Positions 10,911-22,542 of a stretch of 64,000 nt of DNA are shown here, in pieces (within the stretch, counting starts at the first letter, position 1; the number at the start of each line of letters is the position of its first letter). Position numbers and translations under genes: made by a program. The notes beneath the pieces were generated by a model. That model saw only the letters and a list, made by a program, of their open reading frames with translations, was not told the origin of the DNA and made no database searches. This DNA comes from Zychaea mexicana (lineage: Eukaryota > Mucoromycota > Mucoromycetes > Mucorales > Lichtheimiaceae). Where the stretch lies: positions 124,001 through 188,000 of the forward strand of contig NW_026516706.1 of NCBI RefSeq assembly GCF_025766255.1, written 5' to 3'.

Positions 10911-12889
10911 ATGACCAATTCAGCATATACGTGCAGCTACTATTTCACTGTGGCTGTTAAGGATTGGAAGTTGTCTGAAGCCGTACAGAAGTATCGAGAA
11001 TTGGGAAAAGACAAGCCATTGGCGCTGGTACTGTCAAGCATGATAAGCGATCTTCAAAAATTACTCAAGGAGAGAAAACCATTACAAAACACTATCAAGT
11101 TGGAAATTGAGAAAATAAAAGTAAGCAGAAACAATAGTGTAAAACAAATGCCATTCGATAAGGTAATAGCATTGAAAGGAAGGCTAATCTAAAAAACATC
11201 TTTTTAGGATTTTCAAAGCACCGTTGAAATTGAACAAGAGGTATTGTTACCAACATCATGCTATTTATATTGATCGATACTAACGCTTTGCTTTAGTTAA
11301 AAATTGGTACTGGACAAGATGAATCGAACAATACCAATCATCCGTTTGGAAAAATTGCTGATACTTGGACTAGCGTTGGTGACGTACACCAAAAATTTAA
11401 CATTGAAACTTTCAGTCCTGGTTCGAGCTCTTCTTCTGGAGTAAGCTAGTTTCTTGGTTGCACGTTGTAACAAGAAAAAAAACTCATGTTAATTTATCTT
11501 TTACTTTTAGAGTAAACGAAAGGATCGTCAAGAGGAATCAAGTAAGATTTTTAGTTAACCGTAACTATGTAGCACGGATAATGATTGACTTTTTCTCTTC
11601 GTTACCTGTATTAGTGGTTGATATGCGAAAGGACAAAAAGCAATACAAGTTTATTCCACCAATGAAGCCATCAGTATCAATGAACAAACCTCGCTTGGGA
11701 TCATCTGACCAAGCAACCTTATCTAACATCGTTGAGATCAAAATCAATGATTCCATCTTTACACCAGTCAGTAAAAGCACGATGAATTATTTTAACAAGA
11801 ACGTTGATGAGCAAGAGGTAAATTCGTGCCTCGCTGAATTACCCAAGTCCAAAGTTTTCTTGAAATCAGCGCTTGAACAAGAGCTCGAAAATCTCCCATC
11901 GTGGCTGTGGAGTCAAACATTGGATATCACAAAAGAAGAAGAGAACGAAAAGAAATTGATTCAAGCTATGAAGTTGGTTTTAACTGATTTTTATGCTACT
12001 TGTTTACGACCTGAACCGACTCCTCCTCTTAATGAACGCACTCCTTTTTGTGAACATGTCATACCTTTGATCAAGTATTCAAACGCTGTATATCAAGTTT
12101 TGCGAGTTCAATGGTAAGTGTTGTCACATTAGTTGTTTACATACATGTTTAACTAACTATTACTTTCTTTTATGCAGGGCCGAAAAAAGCATCGATGCAA
12201 ACAAATTCATTGGAATATGCATGCCCGGTGAAGGATCAATACCAAAGAAGTTGGCCGATGGAATTGGTAAAGGTGTCTTGGATAATAAGGAAAGATTAAT
12301 TGTCGAATCATCTGGGTAAGGAGCAATAAAGACCATGACTTCCTATATTATGCTGTACACAAAGCTTACTGAAATTAATGATTATTAGTGAAATTGATAA
12401 TGGCCATACGATTGAAGACACTCTGAAAATCGTTGAATGCAGCATTCAGTGTCTTAAGATGGATATGATCTCAAACAAGTTGGCATCAATTTCAACTTTC
12501 CAAAAAAGACAAGTACTTGGTTTACATTACGTTGGTGACAAGTTGTCTTTGACAAGTACCAAACTTTTGAATAACGGCCGATACTCACACGTATTATTAC
12601 GATCTGCTGTGATCCCCCGAACCTGGCACGACCGTCACAACTGGATAAAAGTATTTGAATTGGTGGTGAAGATGAACGTAAGTTGTAATGAGAATATAAA
12701 TATGGAATGAATCAGTGAAGACAGATTTGTTAACCATTAGCATACCCGTTATTTATTACACATACATAGACTATTCTCAAAGAACAAGAAGCTTTAACCC
12801 AAGTACTTCTTAAAGAAAACGTCAGTGGCGAAATTGAAAAATTAAACACCATCAAGTATTTCTGTGCAAGTAACGAAGACTTGACATGA
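10911..12889 (+). CDS. Eight-exon element-borne protein of unrecognised family
   Basis: Exons 10911-11120, 11208-11240, 11297-11440, 11511-11541, 11615-12113, 12178-12315, 12389-12677 and 12770-12889 join in frame with GT...AG introns throughout and give 487 residues without a stop. The N-terminal part is helical and charged. The middle has an alpha-helical stretch (LPSWLWSQTLDITKE...). The C-terminal third carries GEGSIPKKLADGIGKGVLDN, then KERLIVESSG, then HTIEDTLKIVEC and RTWHDRHNWIKVFEL. I recall similar proteins as a lineage-specific expanded family in Mucorales, function unknown. The ADG...LIVESSG spacing is like the core of PD-(D/E)xK nucleases with the lysine replaced, but that is only an inference. 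The last intron and exon lie in the right inverted arm and are duplicated in the left one. No signal peptide or membrane segment. Confidence 0.75.
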
Positions 12890-14800
12890 TACTTTTTTTC
12901 TTTATATCTTTTACCATCATCATTTTTACCCTGATACATAAAAATCCTCCTCGTTTTGTAAATATGAATGATATACATCATGACCGAACCACGCGACTAG
13001 CCCAAACACTGTTCTTCTATTGTAACTTGAATCCTTTTTTCTTAATTGTTATGCAATCTGTAGTATTCATGCCAACAAATTTTTATACCAAGTAACCACC
13101 AACATTAGTAAAGTATAAAGCTGAATCACTCTTTTGAAAATATAGCTATTAGTAAAAACATCACAAAAAAGATATGTAATGCAAAATTGTTAAAAATAAT
13201 TAGTTAGCCCCAAGGTAGTAATATTAATGAGAGAATTCGAAGAATCACAACCTCAAGAATAGTAGATTCAATTTTAATCTGGCACGACAAACTAGTTTAT
13301 AATGTTGCGTAGTTCTACACGTAATCTATTACTGACGACTAATAAATATGATCCTGCATTGTTGAAAAGGGTTGAGAAAGGCTGTGGACAGCCAAGACAA
13401 AGGAGAAGACGTCACGATTCATGCTACAGTAAAGCTTAAAAACAAACACCTTCCAAACGCAATGAATTTGAAGTGTATACAACCTAGTAATAATACAGCA
13501 ATGTTTGTGTTTGTAAGACATTATCTTGCCTCTAAAATGCGGGATTCAATTTTGACAAACAACTCAACATTGATGAGGTGAGATAAGCACGGGTAGTAGT
13601 GCTGTGTATATTGATATTGAGTATGCCTGAAAGGTATATACGATTGTATAAAAGTGTGTAAGAAAAAAAGAGATGATAACTCGAGCCCAAGAAGTGCTTG
13701 TCGAAAACTTTCAAGACGGGATCTGCTTAATGAAGTATTTTTTATATTAACACGAGTGAAAAAGATCAATGATCAATATATAGCTATATTGAAAGTCGCC
13801 AAAAAAAGTTTGACATATATCAATCCTTGTCTTTACTGCCTGTTTTCAAATAAATTTCTTTATAAAGATAAATTTGTCAAATAAAAAATCTACATCAACG
13901 ATATATAGTAAGCAACTTCAAGCTCAATTACTGTTGCAATAATAAGAAAGGGAAATGATAATGCCGAATGAATGCATGTGGAAAGAAATTCTTCGCAGCA
14001 TATCCATTTATAGAAGACTGTAAGCAAATAACTTTTAGATCATAGCTTATCAAGTTCTTATGCCTAATAATAAATGTATTCGGCATTTTTTTTTACTTCG
14101 ATTGACATTGCCTGTAGCAATATCTGATTTTAAAAGAAAAAAATACGATTTCAACGTTGGTAGCAGGTATGGAGGTAACATGCCCTAATATACGCCAGTA
14201 CCTTTCAAGCCAGGTTAGAGGTATCAAACGCAGTAACAGATTCTGTTGATACCTCTCAAGCAGGAATAGAGGTATCAACAATTTTTGTTGGAATTAGAAT
14301 TATGTTTGATATTTCTTAAGGAGAGTTAGAGAAGAGGTATCAAGCCCTGTAGATCGAGTATTTTTTTTATTGGATTCATGGGTTTGGTTATATCGATCAC
14401 ATATTCTTATATACATCTGTGAGGTTTAATATTACCGTTTACTTGTGTTTTTTTTTTTTGTATACGCAATTGCGTATGCATGTGTGTATTATGTAGTATT
14501 TTTTTCATATTCACGTATGTTTTTCAAATAAATTATAATGTTTACAACATGAAAGTATGAAGAAACCATCACCTGTTAAGAAATTTTATTTTAAAGAAGG
14601 GACTAAAATTACAGTTCCCAGCCCGCTGTATGAATTTTGTAATTCTGCCAACATCTTAAATTACACCGCCATTGTAATTTTCACCTGCTGCCAATCACGA
14701 AAATCACACCGCCAATCAAAAGACACCCCCAACGCCAAAATGAAAAAAAACCCCGTCATGATGAGAATAAAGCCCCCGCCAATCATTAGGAAAATTCCTA
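12660..14800 (-). repeat. Right inverted arm
   Basis: Reverse complement of the left arm with only scattered substitutions. It begins inside exon 7 of the element gene and carries its last intron, last exon and downstream sequence, ending at the outer GGCGG-rich terminus at about 14640-14800. Confidence 0.92.
14245..14279. repeat. Mirror copy of the hairpin in right arm
   Basis: The same 12-bp perfect stem with its flanking imperfect copies, reversed, in the right arm. Confidence 0.85.
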
Positions 14801-15230
14801 TATCATTGCGCTTCTTTCTTTGTAACTCTCACCCCCCCCCACCCCACAAACAAGAAAATGGCTTAGCGCCAGTAACGCCCCCCCCCACCCCACCCCAACC
14901 CACCCTCACTCCATGAGTAACTGCTATTTAGTCTATTGGTATGGCCTATGCGTTGGCCAACCGACCAAAGAAAGCAGTAGCACGTTCCACCACAAACAAC
15001 ACTTGAAGAAACTTTCTGCGCTGTGTAAGATTGTGATACTTTGTTTTTCTTTTTTCCTTTCCGATAAATTACAATAATAGATGTACACCCTATGCTTCTA
15101 AATAGGGGGGGGGGGCGGGGAACAACAAAATAATAGGTGTTATACAATTTGTTCTGCTAGCTGAATTGTGTGTGCGGTGGAAATATGTGTCATGAATGGG
15201 GAGGGGAGGGTTGTTTGGTTGCAGCGTAGG
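14801..15230. other. Intergenic with C/G homopolymer tracts
   Basis: Runs of C at about 14831-14843 and 14878-14890 and a G run at 15105-15120 frame a short region with no gene. It holds the 3' end of the mucin-like gene. Confidence 0.7.
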
Positions 15231-18200
15231 CTACCATTGGGAGTGGGCGTGATGAGGGAATTGCTGCAGAGGTGGTGGAGACGAACTCCAGCCCAACGAG
15301 TTTTCTTGCATGATCGGTGCAGAGATACTCTGTGCAAACACCTGGTGCTGCGCAGCCTCCTCCTCCTGGCGCTGCTGGCGACGCTTGCGGTACCGACGGA
15401 CAAACAGGACGGTGCCGACAGCATACAGCACAACACCACACGAGACGGCAATACCCACAATGGCACCGGTTGACAGTCCGCCACTGCTGGATGGTCCTTG
15501 GCTTTCACCCGATTCCTGATTCGAGACTTGGTTGGGGTCAGATGGGTCGGCGCTTTGTTCTGATTCGCTCGTAGCACCATTGTTGCCACCATTGGTGTCG
15601 TTGCTGCCGTCGCTATTGTTATTGGTAGTCGAAGCAACGAAATAGTTCGTGTCAATCAGCGTGGCCAGTTGCCCGTTCGATGCGTCGTACAAGTCGCTGC
15701 TCGGTGTTGCCACGAGGTTCTGCAGAGTCTCGACGCTGCCCGAAGGAATCGCCATCGACACCAAAATGCCCGAATTGCTGCTGGATTCATCCAACTGCTC
15801 TTCGTCGCGTTTCTTTTTGCTGCTACTCTTCTGGTCGCTGCTGTTGCTGCCGGCTGTCGTGATCGACACGACAATCACGTCGTCGGCAGAGACGCCAAGC
15901 GACTTGCTAATGAAGACCGGGAGTGACTGGACAAACTCGGCAGTCAAGATCGCATCGTTCACCATTTGTGGGTAGGACAAGTAGTTGAACTTGACTGCAA
16001 CAATCTGGCTGGTCTCTGCAGGTATTAATAGTAAACAGGGAGGATTGATGTGTGTGAGTTTTGATGGTGGTATAGGGCTACATTACTTTTGCTATATATA
16101 GAAACCTTGTGTTAAATTAAAAAAGAAGAAGAAAACGTTACCTGGAATAATCGCATTGATGTTGGGCGCAATGAATTGAGGTAAGTTTTCATCGTCATCG
16201 CTGCTGGAAGGCGTTGCACTTGGCGTGGTCGTTGTGGTAGTAGAGGGAGTGGCGGTAGCGCTTCCATCGTTGGGCGTGGTTGTTTCTGCAGAAGCAATTG
16301 TGGTGGTGGTTGTGGTGGTCGTGTCCGTCTCCAATGCAATGCTGAACGTGTTTGAAAGCCACGAGTAGGTCTGGTACTTGTAAGTGGAGGAAGGTGTGAA
16401 CGTCTCTTCTTCCTCATCTTCAGTCGTGGTTGTCGCCGTGGTTGTCGTCGGCTCTTCCGTGGTCGTGGAAGGAGGAGGAGTCATTGTCGGCTCCTCAGTG
16501 GTAGTCGTTGATGGGGTGGCCCATTCTTCTTTAGTAGTAGAGGTGGTAGTCGATGATGATTCATGCACAGTAGACGTAGTGGAAGTGGAGTACACACCAT
16601 TGTGTTCTTTGTCATCATCATCATCGTCATTGGCAAAAGACGCAGTTGTTGTTGTTGTTGTTGTTGATGAAGCAGTTGGTGTGTAATCACTGAACGATGA
16701 AGACCAGCTGTCGTCCGTAGAAGTTGCTGTGTAGTCACTGGACGATGAAGACCAACCGTCGTCGGACGATGGCTCGGGGACCCATGTCACGTACGTGGTC
16801 CAAAACGTAGTGGCACCATCATAACTCTTGCTAACCGAGTTCGATTCAACCAAATCGGACGACGATTCGCTGGGCTTGTTATCATCATCATCATCATCGT
16901 CGTCGTCGTCGTTGCCTGGCGCAGATGTAATGGTCGCAGAGGGCACACTAGACGAAGAAGCAGATGAATCAGTTGGCTTTGAGCCACTACCACAACCGAG
17001 CAAATCGCCATCGGTACGCAAATGGCAGCCACTGTCGTTGGTAAGATCATGCGTTGTGGTGGTAGTAGCTGTAGGCTTTGCTTCACAATCTTTATCATCT
17101 TCATCACAGTCCTCTGGAGCAGCGGTCGTGGTCGGTTTCTTTGTGGTCGCAGTAGAAGAGGCAGCAATGCAATCTTCATCGTCGTCATCGTCACCAGTGC
17201 AATAATCAGGCGCCGCAGTAGGTGTTTCTTTCTTGGTAGTCGTGGTTGACGACGTCGTTTTGGCAGTGGAGCAATCTTCATCGTCCGAGTCGTCACACGC
17301 ATCTGTTGGAGACTTGGTCGGTTTAGTAGTCGTGGTCGTGGTGGTAGTGGCGTCGCAATCTTCATCTTCGTCGGGATCACACTGCTGGTCTGGCGTTTTC
17401 GTTGGTTTGGCAGTTGTCGTGGTTGTTGAAGTGGTCTTGCAATCCTCGTCATCGTCCTCATCACAGCTGGACTTTGATGGCTTGGGGTTGAAAACGCTCG
17501 AGAACCAGCTCGCAACGGGACCTTGCTCTTCGTCATCGTCCTTTGCACCGGAAGGCGTTGGCGTTGGCGTCTTTGTTGTGGTTGTGGTTGTCGATTCAGG
17601 GTCCTTTGATTCACTAGGTTCTTTCTCCTTGTCCGTTTCTTTAGGCTCGGCCGTTGTTGTTGTTGTTGTTGTTGTCGATGTGGTGGTGGTAGTAGTAGTT
17701 TTTGTAGTTTTAGAAGTTGCTGCTATGTCATCTTCATCATCGTCGTCTTTGGCTTTACTACTATCATCGTCAGCATCCGATGGTGTCGGCGTAGGTGATG
17801 GCGATGTTGTGGTGGACTTTGTATCTTCGTCGTCATCATCACCTTTGTCGAATGCCTTTGATGCTGATGTAGTAGTCGTGGTCGTAGCAGGATCATCGTC
17901 ATCATCGTCGTCTTTACCACTCGATTTCGACGGGGTCGGTGTAGGCGTTGGCGTGGTGGAGGATTCTGTATCATCGCTTCCACCATGAAAGAAATCCGAA
18001 ACCTTGTCCCAAAAATCAGGCGAGGTTTCTTCTGGCTCGTGCGCGGTAGTCGTGGTTGATGTAGGATGATATGACGAAGATGATGCTAAAGACGTGGCGT
18101 TCGCTGAAACGGACGACGAATATGAGTGAGCCTAATGATAATAAACAACAATTAATTTTTTTTTTTTTGCATAAAAAAAGAAGAGTGCTTCAGAAACTGC

Positions 18201-18366
18201 ATTTACTAAAAAGAGAGAGAGAGGGTGGAAAGTTTACATTGTGGTCTTCCGAATGATCGGATTGCTCCTCATCGGCTGAAACCAGAATCAGGGACGAGAT
18301 GAAGAAGAGCAGGAAAAAAGCGCGCAGAACGAGAGAGCTGTAAGAGGGATTCCTTTTGATGACCAT
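15231..18366 (-). CDS. Mucin-like single-pass membrane glycoprotein (possible cell-surface sensor)
   Basis: Three exons, 18366-18238, 18131-16142 and 16015-15231, join in frame to 967 residues. Exon 1 holds a signal peptide (start MVIKRNPSYSSLVLRAFFLL, hydrophobic to VSA). Exon 2 (~660 residues) is a mucin-like stretch of Thr/Ser/Pro tracts alternating about ten times with acidic, cysteine-bearing boxes such as DDDDDEDC, CDPDEDEDC and DDSDDEDC. Exon 3 begins with a compact domain (QIVAVKFNYLSYPQMVNDA ... SLGVSADDVIVVS ... TLIDTNYF) of SEA-like look. It is followed by a Ser/Asn-rich linker, a transmembrane helix (GAIVGIAVSCGVVLYAVGTV), a basic stop-transfer RRYRKRRQQR and a short cytoplasmic tail. 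The layout resembles fungal signalling mucins such as Msb2/Hkr1, but I see no sequence identity that proves orthology. The extracellular part should be heavily O-mannosylated. Confidence 0.85.
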
Positions 18367-19005
18367 CTAAAGCAGCTCAACAGCCATTAATAATGATTGG
18401 AAAGGGGTGGTTTTGTATGTAGGATAGGGATGGGGAAGGGTATGCTAAGATATGAAAAGGAATTGGAATGGACGAAACGAGAGGAAGGAAGAAGAAGAAG
18501 AAGAAGTGAGAGAGGGGGAGGGAGGGAGAGAGAGAGAGAAGAGATAAAATAAAAGGGAAAAAAACAAAAGGTCTAGAGCGTGCCTTTTTTGGGGGAGGTG
18601 GCAAAAGGTTACGATTGTCCACCACAGAGAGAGAGAGAGTGTGTGTGTGTGTGTCGTACGTTTTCCATGGAACGACATGTATCGATTTAGTTATTCAGGG
18701 CAAGGCAAATGGCTGGGAAACCACGTTAACTGGCAAAAAGCCAATTTCACCTTGTCCTACGCTGGCCCGTTTGTGTACCCTCACCCATCACCAATTCCGC
18801 TGTGATCCATTCTCGGGCCTGCAGCACGTTGTTTCCACAACGCCTGCTGCTTCTCCAGAGGCCATTGCCCGTCTTGACATTATACATCGTTGACATCAAG
18901 ACATACGCCCATCGACTTTTACCGGAAACAACACACACAAGCAATTGCGATACTACGTTTTTGATTTTTAATAGGAAAAGACAAACTCCAACTTGTGAAC
19001 ATCAT
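18367..19005. other. Intergenic with GA- and GT-rich tracts
   Basis: Promoter side of the mucin-like gene. A GA-rich run (about 18484-18545) and a (GT)n run (about 18637-18654) lie upstream of its start. No coding sequence seen. Confidence 0.6.
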
Positions 19006-20347
19006 TTAATCCCTGTCGCTGCGATCATTGCTATGCACACTGCGGTTATCATCGTTCTCCTGCTGCTGCTCATTGTTGTCGTTGTCATTCTTTTCCTTGT
19101 CACCCTCATCACCATCGATATCGTTGCGACGTGATGGCGAGCGATCCTCGTCGTCTTTGCCATCCTCATCCATGCGGTTGCTTCTTGTTCGTTCCAACGA
19201 TCTAGATCTGGATCTGGATCTGGATCGCGAACGTCCTCCACGTCTTGAGTTTGCTGGTGACCGGCTACGGCTACGGCTACGACTACCGCTGCGACTGCGA
19301 CTGCGACTGCGACTGGGGGATGATTTTCTCCTACGGCCCTATATTACAAGAAAGGTGGCACATACAATTTGGTCGGCCTTCAAATCTATTTTTTTCTTCT
19401 TGTTGTTTGGGCCCATCCATGACAAACGAAACGCGCTTAAACGCACACTTGTTTGAGGGAGGGTTGCCTAGAAATAAAGACTTACTGCTTCCGATAGAGT
19501 GATACGTTGCCCATTCAACCGCGCATTATCCAGTTCACGCAATGCATACTTCATATCTTCACGATGTGCGTACTCCACCACGCTAAAGTGCAAGTAGAAT
19601 CAAAGAAGGGTTTAGGATATACGTGTCATTTTGTAAGACAAAGACGCTCTGAGAGGAGCCGCTTACCCTTCGCCATCACGGTCTTTCAGAATATCAGCAA
19701 ATGTGACGCGGCCAGCCTTTTTCATCAGATCTTTCAGATCCTACATTATCATCTTTTTTTAGCTACTTCATTTCATGCACACGAGGTTGCTCTTTTTTTC
19801 TTATTATTTACCTGCCAGGTGCTTTCAGGTGCGACATTCTTTACAATGACACGGTTCACGCCTCTGTACATACACATGTAATCCATCATTGCAGAATGGT
19901 GGTATGTCGGTTACAATGAACAAGAAGAATCACGTTGAGTATCTTCTCTCTCTCTTACTCGCATACATCATCGCATCAAACAATGGATGATATAGAAAAC
20001 AAAAGGGACTTACCGATCACGACGTCGGTTCATGGCTTCTTCAACGATGATTCTATTTTTATCGTAAGCAATTATATATTTATCAGCATATACACATACA
20101 TATAGTCCGTTAGAGGAGTGAGAGTAGGAAAAAGAGAGAGATAGAGTAAATACCTCTGGCCCAAAAAGCGCGTGCCGTGAAGATCGTGCACTGCGTCTTC
20201 AGCATCCCGTTTGTCAGCAAATTCAACGAATCCAAAGCCATTCTTCACTGTTGTTTCTTCCAGTCGACCATATCCTCTAAACAAACGCTCAAGATCTCTG
20301 CGCGATGCATCACGTCCGAGTCTTCCAACATAAACTCTGACGCCCAT
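19006..20347 (-). CDS. SR-family splicing factor with two RRMs
   Basis: Six exons (20347-20154, 20052-20014, 19863-19812, 19740-19667, 19582-19486, 19338-19006) join in frame to 262 residues. RRM1 (residues about 4-75) has RNP2 VRVYVGRL and RNP1 NGFGFVEF. RRM2 (about 84-150) has NRVIVKNVA and the helix STWQDLKDLMKKAG, the site of the SWQDLKD signature of the pseudo-RRM in SR proteins. A C-terminal RS domain (RSRSRSRSGSRSRSRSRS and a second block) precedes an acidic DN-rich tail. Proteins like SRSF4/5/6 and fission yeast Srp2 have this plan; they bind exonic enhancers and recruit the spliceosome in the nucleus. Length is typical for fungi. The several very small exons (39 and 52 nt) fit a gene whose own splicing may be regulated. 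Confidence 0.92.
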
Positions 20348-21397
20348 TTTTCTTTTTTTGCTTGGTTTGTATGGTGCTTTGTTAAAAATGTATATATACG
20401 GTTTTAAATTCTTTTCAAAAGAGGATTAAAAATGTATGAAAAGAAAGGTGGTTTAAGCTCCAAAGCGAAAAAATAATAATAAAGAAAGAGAAAGCGGGCA
20501 AAGTAAAAAAAAAAAAAGTTTGGTGCGTATGTTGCGTGTTTGCAGTGTGCGTGTGTGTTGAGCACTGTTTGGTTTGCGAAACACTCCACTCTCAGTTGAA
20601 TCAGTCACCTTACCAACCAATGAGATTGAGCTACAGAAACCTTAGTCTGTGAATCCCCCACTCTCTGATTTTGTAGCTTAAATTAAATGGGCAAAGTAAA
20701 CGCACGCACCCTCATCTTTCTCCTGTCTCCATTGACTCTTCCAGCCGCCGCTGGCTATCCATAGATAAGCTCATACTACTATGCGAATACTTGGATGGGT
20801 CTCTTATTAATTCTAATATTACACCGTCAACGTGATTGCCGTCCCTTAATACAATATACTGCTACAGGCAGTTGCTACTTGGCAATAATGAACCTTTAAC
20901 AGGATCACTCTGTAAACCAATCTACACTATCTTGGGGCATACACCTGGTAGCGAGTAGATGCGGGTGAATATAGATAAAGACGACTTGAAAGTTAGGCAT
21001 TGGAGAACGACAATGTAGTAGTAGTAGTAGTAGTAGTAGTAGTGCTTGAGTGCTAGATTATGATGATCTACAACTGTCATCTCTTGAGAAGGTGGTTTTG
21101 GCACATGCTATATTACGTTCAATAGAATGCAAGATGCTATGCAACCTAATAATATTGCTTGTGAACCTTTAGATGCTTCTGACAGACTTACACCGTTGAT
21201 GATTGATGAGCACTCAAGTTGCGCTAACCCCAATAATCAATGTTCTCGTGCATGATTGTGTACAGTATTAAAGCCCTGTGTGGGTGGTGATACACACACA
21301 CACACACACACAATACTAGAACCTCTTTCTTCCTCTTCCTTTACCAACTCTTCTCTCACACACACTGCCCTTTCCTATACCCACTGTTCTCCTGGTC
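20348..21397. other. Divergent intergenic region with microsatellites
   Basis: 1.05 kb between the divergent SR-protein and Rab genes, so it must hold both promoters. Contains (GTA)n at 21015-21043 and (AC)n at 21292-21311, the latter about 90 bp before the Rab start and followed by a pyrimidine-rich stretch. No coding sequence. Confidence 0.7.
21015..21043 (+). repeat. (GTA)n microsatellite
   Basis: About ten uninterrupted GTA triplets. Confidence 0.95.
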
Positions 21398-22291
21398 ATG
21401 ACGGAAGAAGAAAACTCATACGACTACGTGTTTAAACTCGTTGTTGTCGGTGCGTCAGGAGTGGGGAAAACGAACTTGCTTGGCCGCTTTGTCCACGACA
21501 CGTTTGAGTTGGCAACCAAAAGCACGATAGGTAAAGACGTCAGAGATCATAAAGAGAGAGAGAGAGTCCGTGTAGGCTTTGTGGGCAAAGGAAAAGAAAC
21601 CGAAGACAGTTGTCACATTTCGGGGCATAAGAGGAACGACGGCGCAATCTAACCTCAAAACTTTGACAATGGGACCCAACTCCATCTCAATTAGGACTTG
21701 ATTTAAATATAAAGACAATGACTATTGACGACAAACGGGTACGCGTACAGGTTTGGGACACGGCAGGTCAAGAGCGGTATCGGTCTATCACTAAACGGTA
21801 AAAAAATAAAGTACACACCCACCGGACTGGTTGGTTTCAAGATTACTGACTGTATAAAATACACACACATCAGATACTATCGAGGTGCGGTGGGAGCCTT
21901 ATTAGTCTACGACATTACACGCCACGATACGTTTGAAGATATTCCACGATGGCTGGGCGAGCTACGACTTAACGACGCACATCCAGATTCTATTGTAATG
22001 CTGGTGGGCAACAAGTCGGATCTGGCCGAGGATCAGCGAGCTGTTCCGCAAGACGAGGCCACACAGTACGCAGAAGAGAACAAGCTGTTGTTTATGGAAA
22101 CATCTGCATTGGATCGCACAAACGTCGACAAGGCATTTGAAACTTTGGTGTATCAGATATTCAAGAAAATGTCAGGAAGATTGACAACGCTGGGGGATAA
22201 GCAGGCCATGATGATGCGGGGGGAGGCGATCAAGTTGGATCACGCACCCGGCGCCAACGGTAGTTCTGCAGCCAATACATGCAGTTGCTAA
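21398..22291 (+). CDS. Rab11/Ypt31-type small GTPase
   Basis: Exons 21398-21530, 21695-21797 and 21874-22291 join to 217 residues. The G1 loop GASGVGKT is at residues 18-25, G2 threonine in STIG, G3 [13 protein letters not shown]4 NKSD, G5 ETSAL. The [15 protein letters not shown] signature is the one shared by Rab11/Ypt3/Ypt31 proteins. The C-terminus ends CSC, a double-geranylgeranyl site that anchors the protein to membranes. These GTPases drive exit from the trans-Golgi and recycling endosomes to sites of polarised growth, and in fungi they recruit the class V myosin; a class V myosin gene lies 20 kb away in this window. Odd points: after G2 the sequence is GLDLNIKTM instead of the usual GV(D/E)F-type effector loop, and the linker before the CSC box is short. 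Confidence 0.92.
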
Positions 22292-22542
22292 AGAAAGAAG
22301 AATGTATATATTTGAATATGACTTATTATCTAAAACTACTACTACTACTACTATTATCTGCCTAACTCTTACTACGTTGTCACTACTGTTATTGTACGCC
22401 GGAATATCTGAATCCACTTTTAATGAAATCATTCTGAGCACCCTTGCATGAACAAGAAACGTTGAGTGCATATCTTTTTATAAATTGATATACACATGCC
22501 CTTTCTCACATTTCCTTTGCTTTCTTTTCAGCTTTTCACAAC

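Larger units (their letters stand above)
5820..14800. mobile_element. 9 kb composite element bounded by ~2.1 kb inverted arms
   Basis: Sequence at 5820-7965 reappears, reversed and almost unchanged, at 12660-14800. Pairs of positions sum to about 20620-20625 along the whole length, so there are only a few 1-2 base indels. The outer ends share the TIR-like sequence AGGA(T/A)TTTTCCTAATGATTGG. Just inside the ends, short G-rich words (TTGGCGG, ATGGCGG, TTGGCAG) recur, as transposase-binding sites often do. The flanks allow a TA target duplication (TA before CAGGA, TA after TCCTA), but this is too short to be sure. The centre holds an eight-exon gene, two long direct repeats and a chimeric exon. 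No transposase catalytic motif was recognised. A transposon, or an inverted duplication of a gene end, would both fit. Confidence 0.7.

Noticed and set aside
14557..14916. Matching open frames starting MKKPSPVKKF in both inverted arms (also 5832-6065)
   Set aside because: The match follows from the inverted repeat itself, not from protein selection; the ends differ and composition is poor. No gene called.
15649..17988. Long plus-strand open frames rich in Ser and Val, and a minus-strand Arg/Pro/Gln-rich frame at 16787-17614
   Set aside because: They are shadows of the repetitive Thr/Asp-coding exon of the mucin-like gene; triplet repeats keep all frames open.
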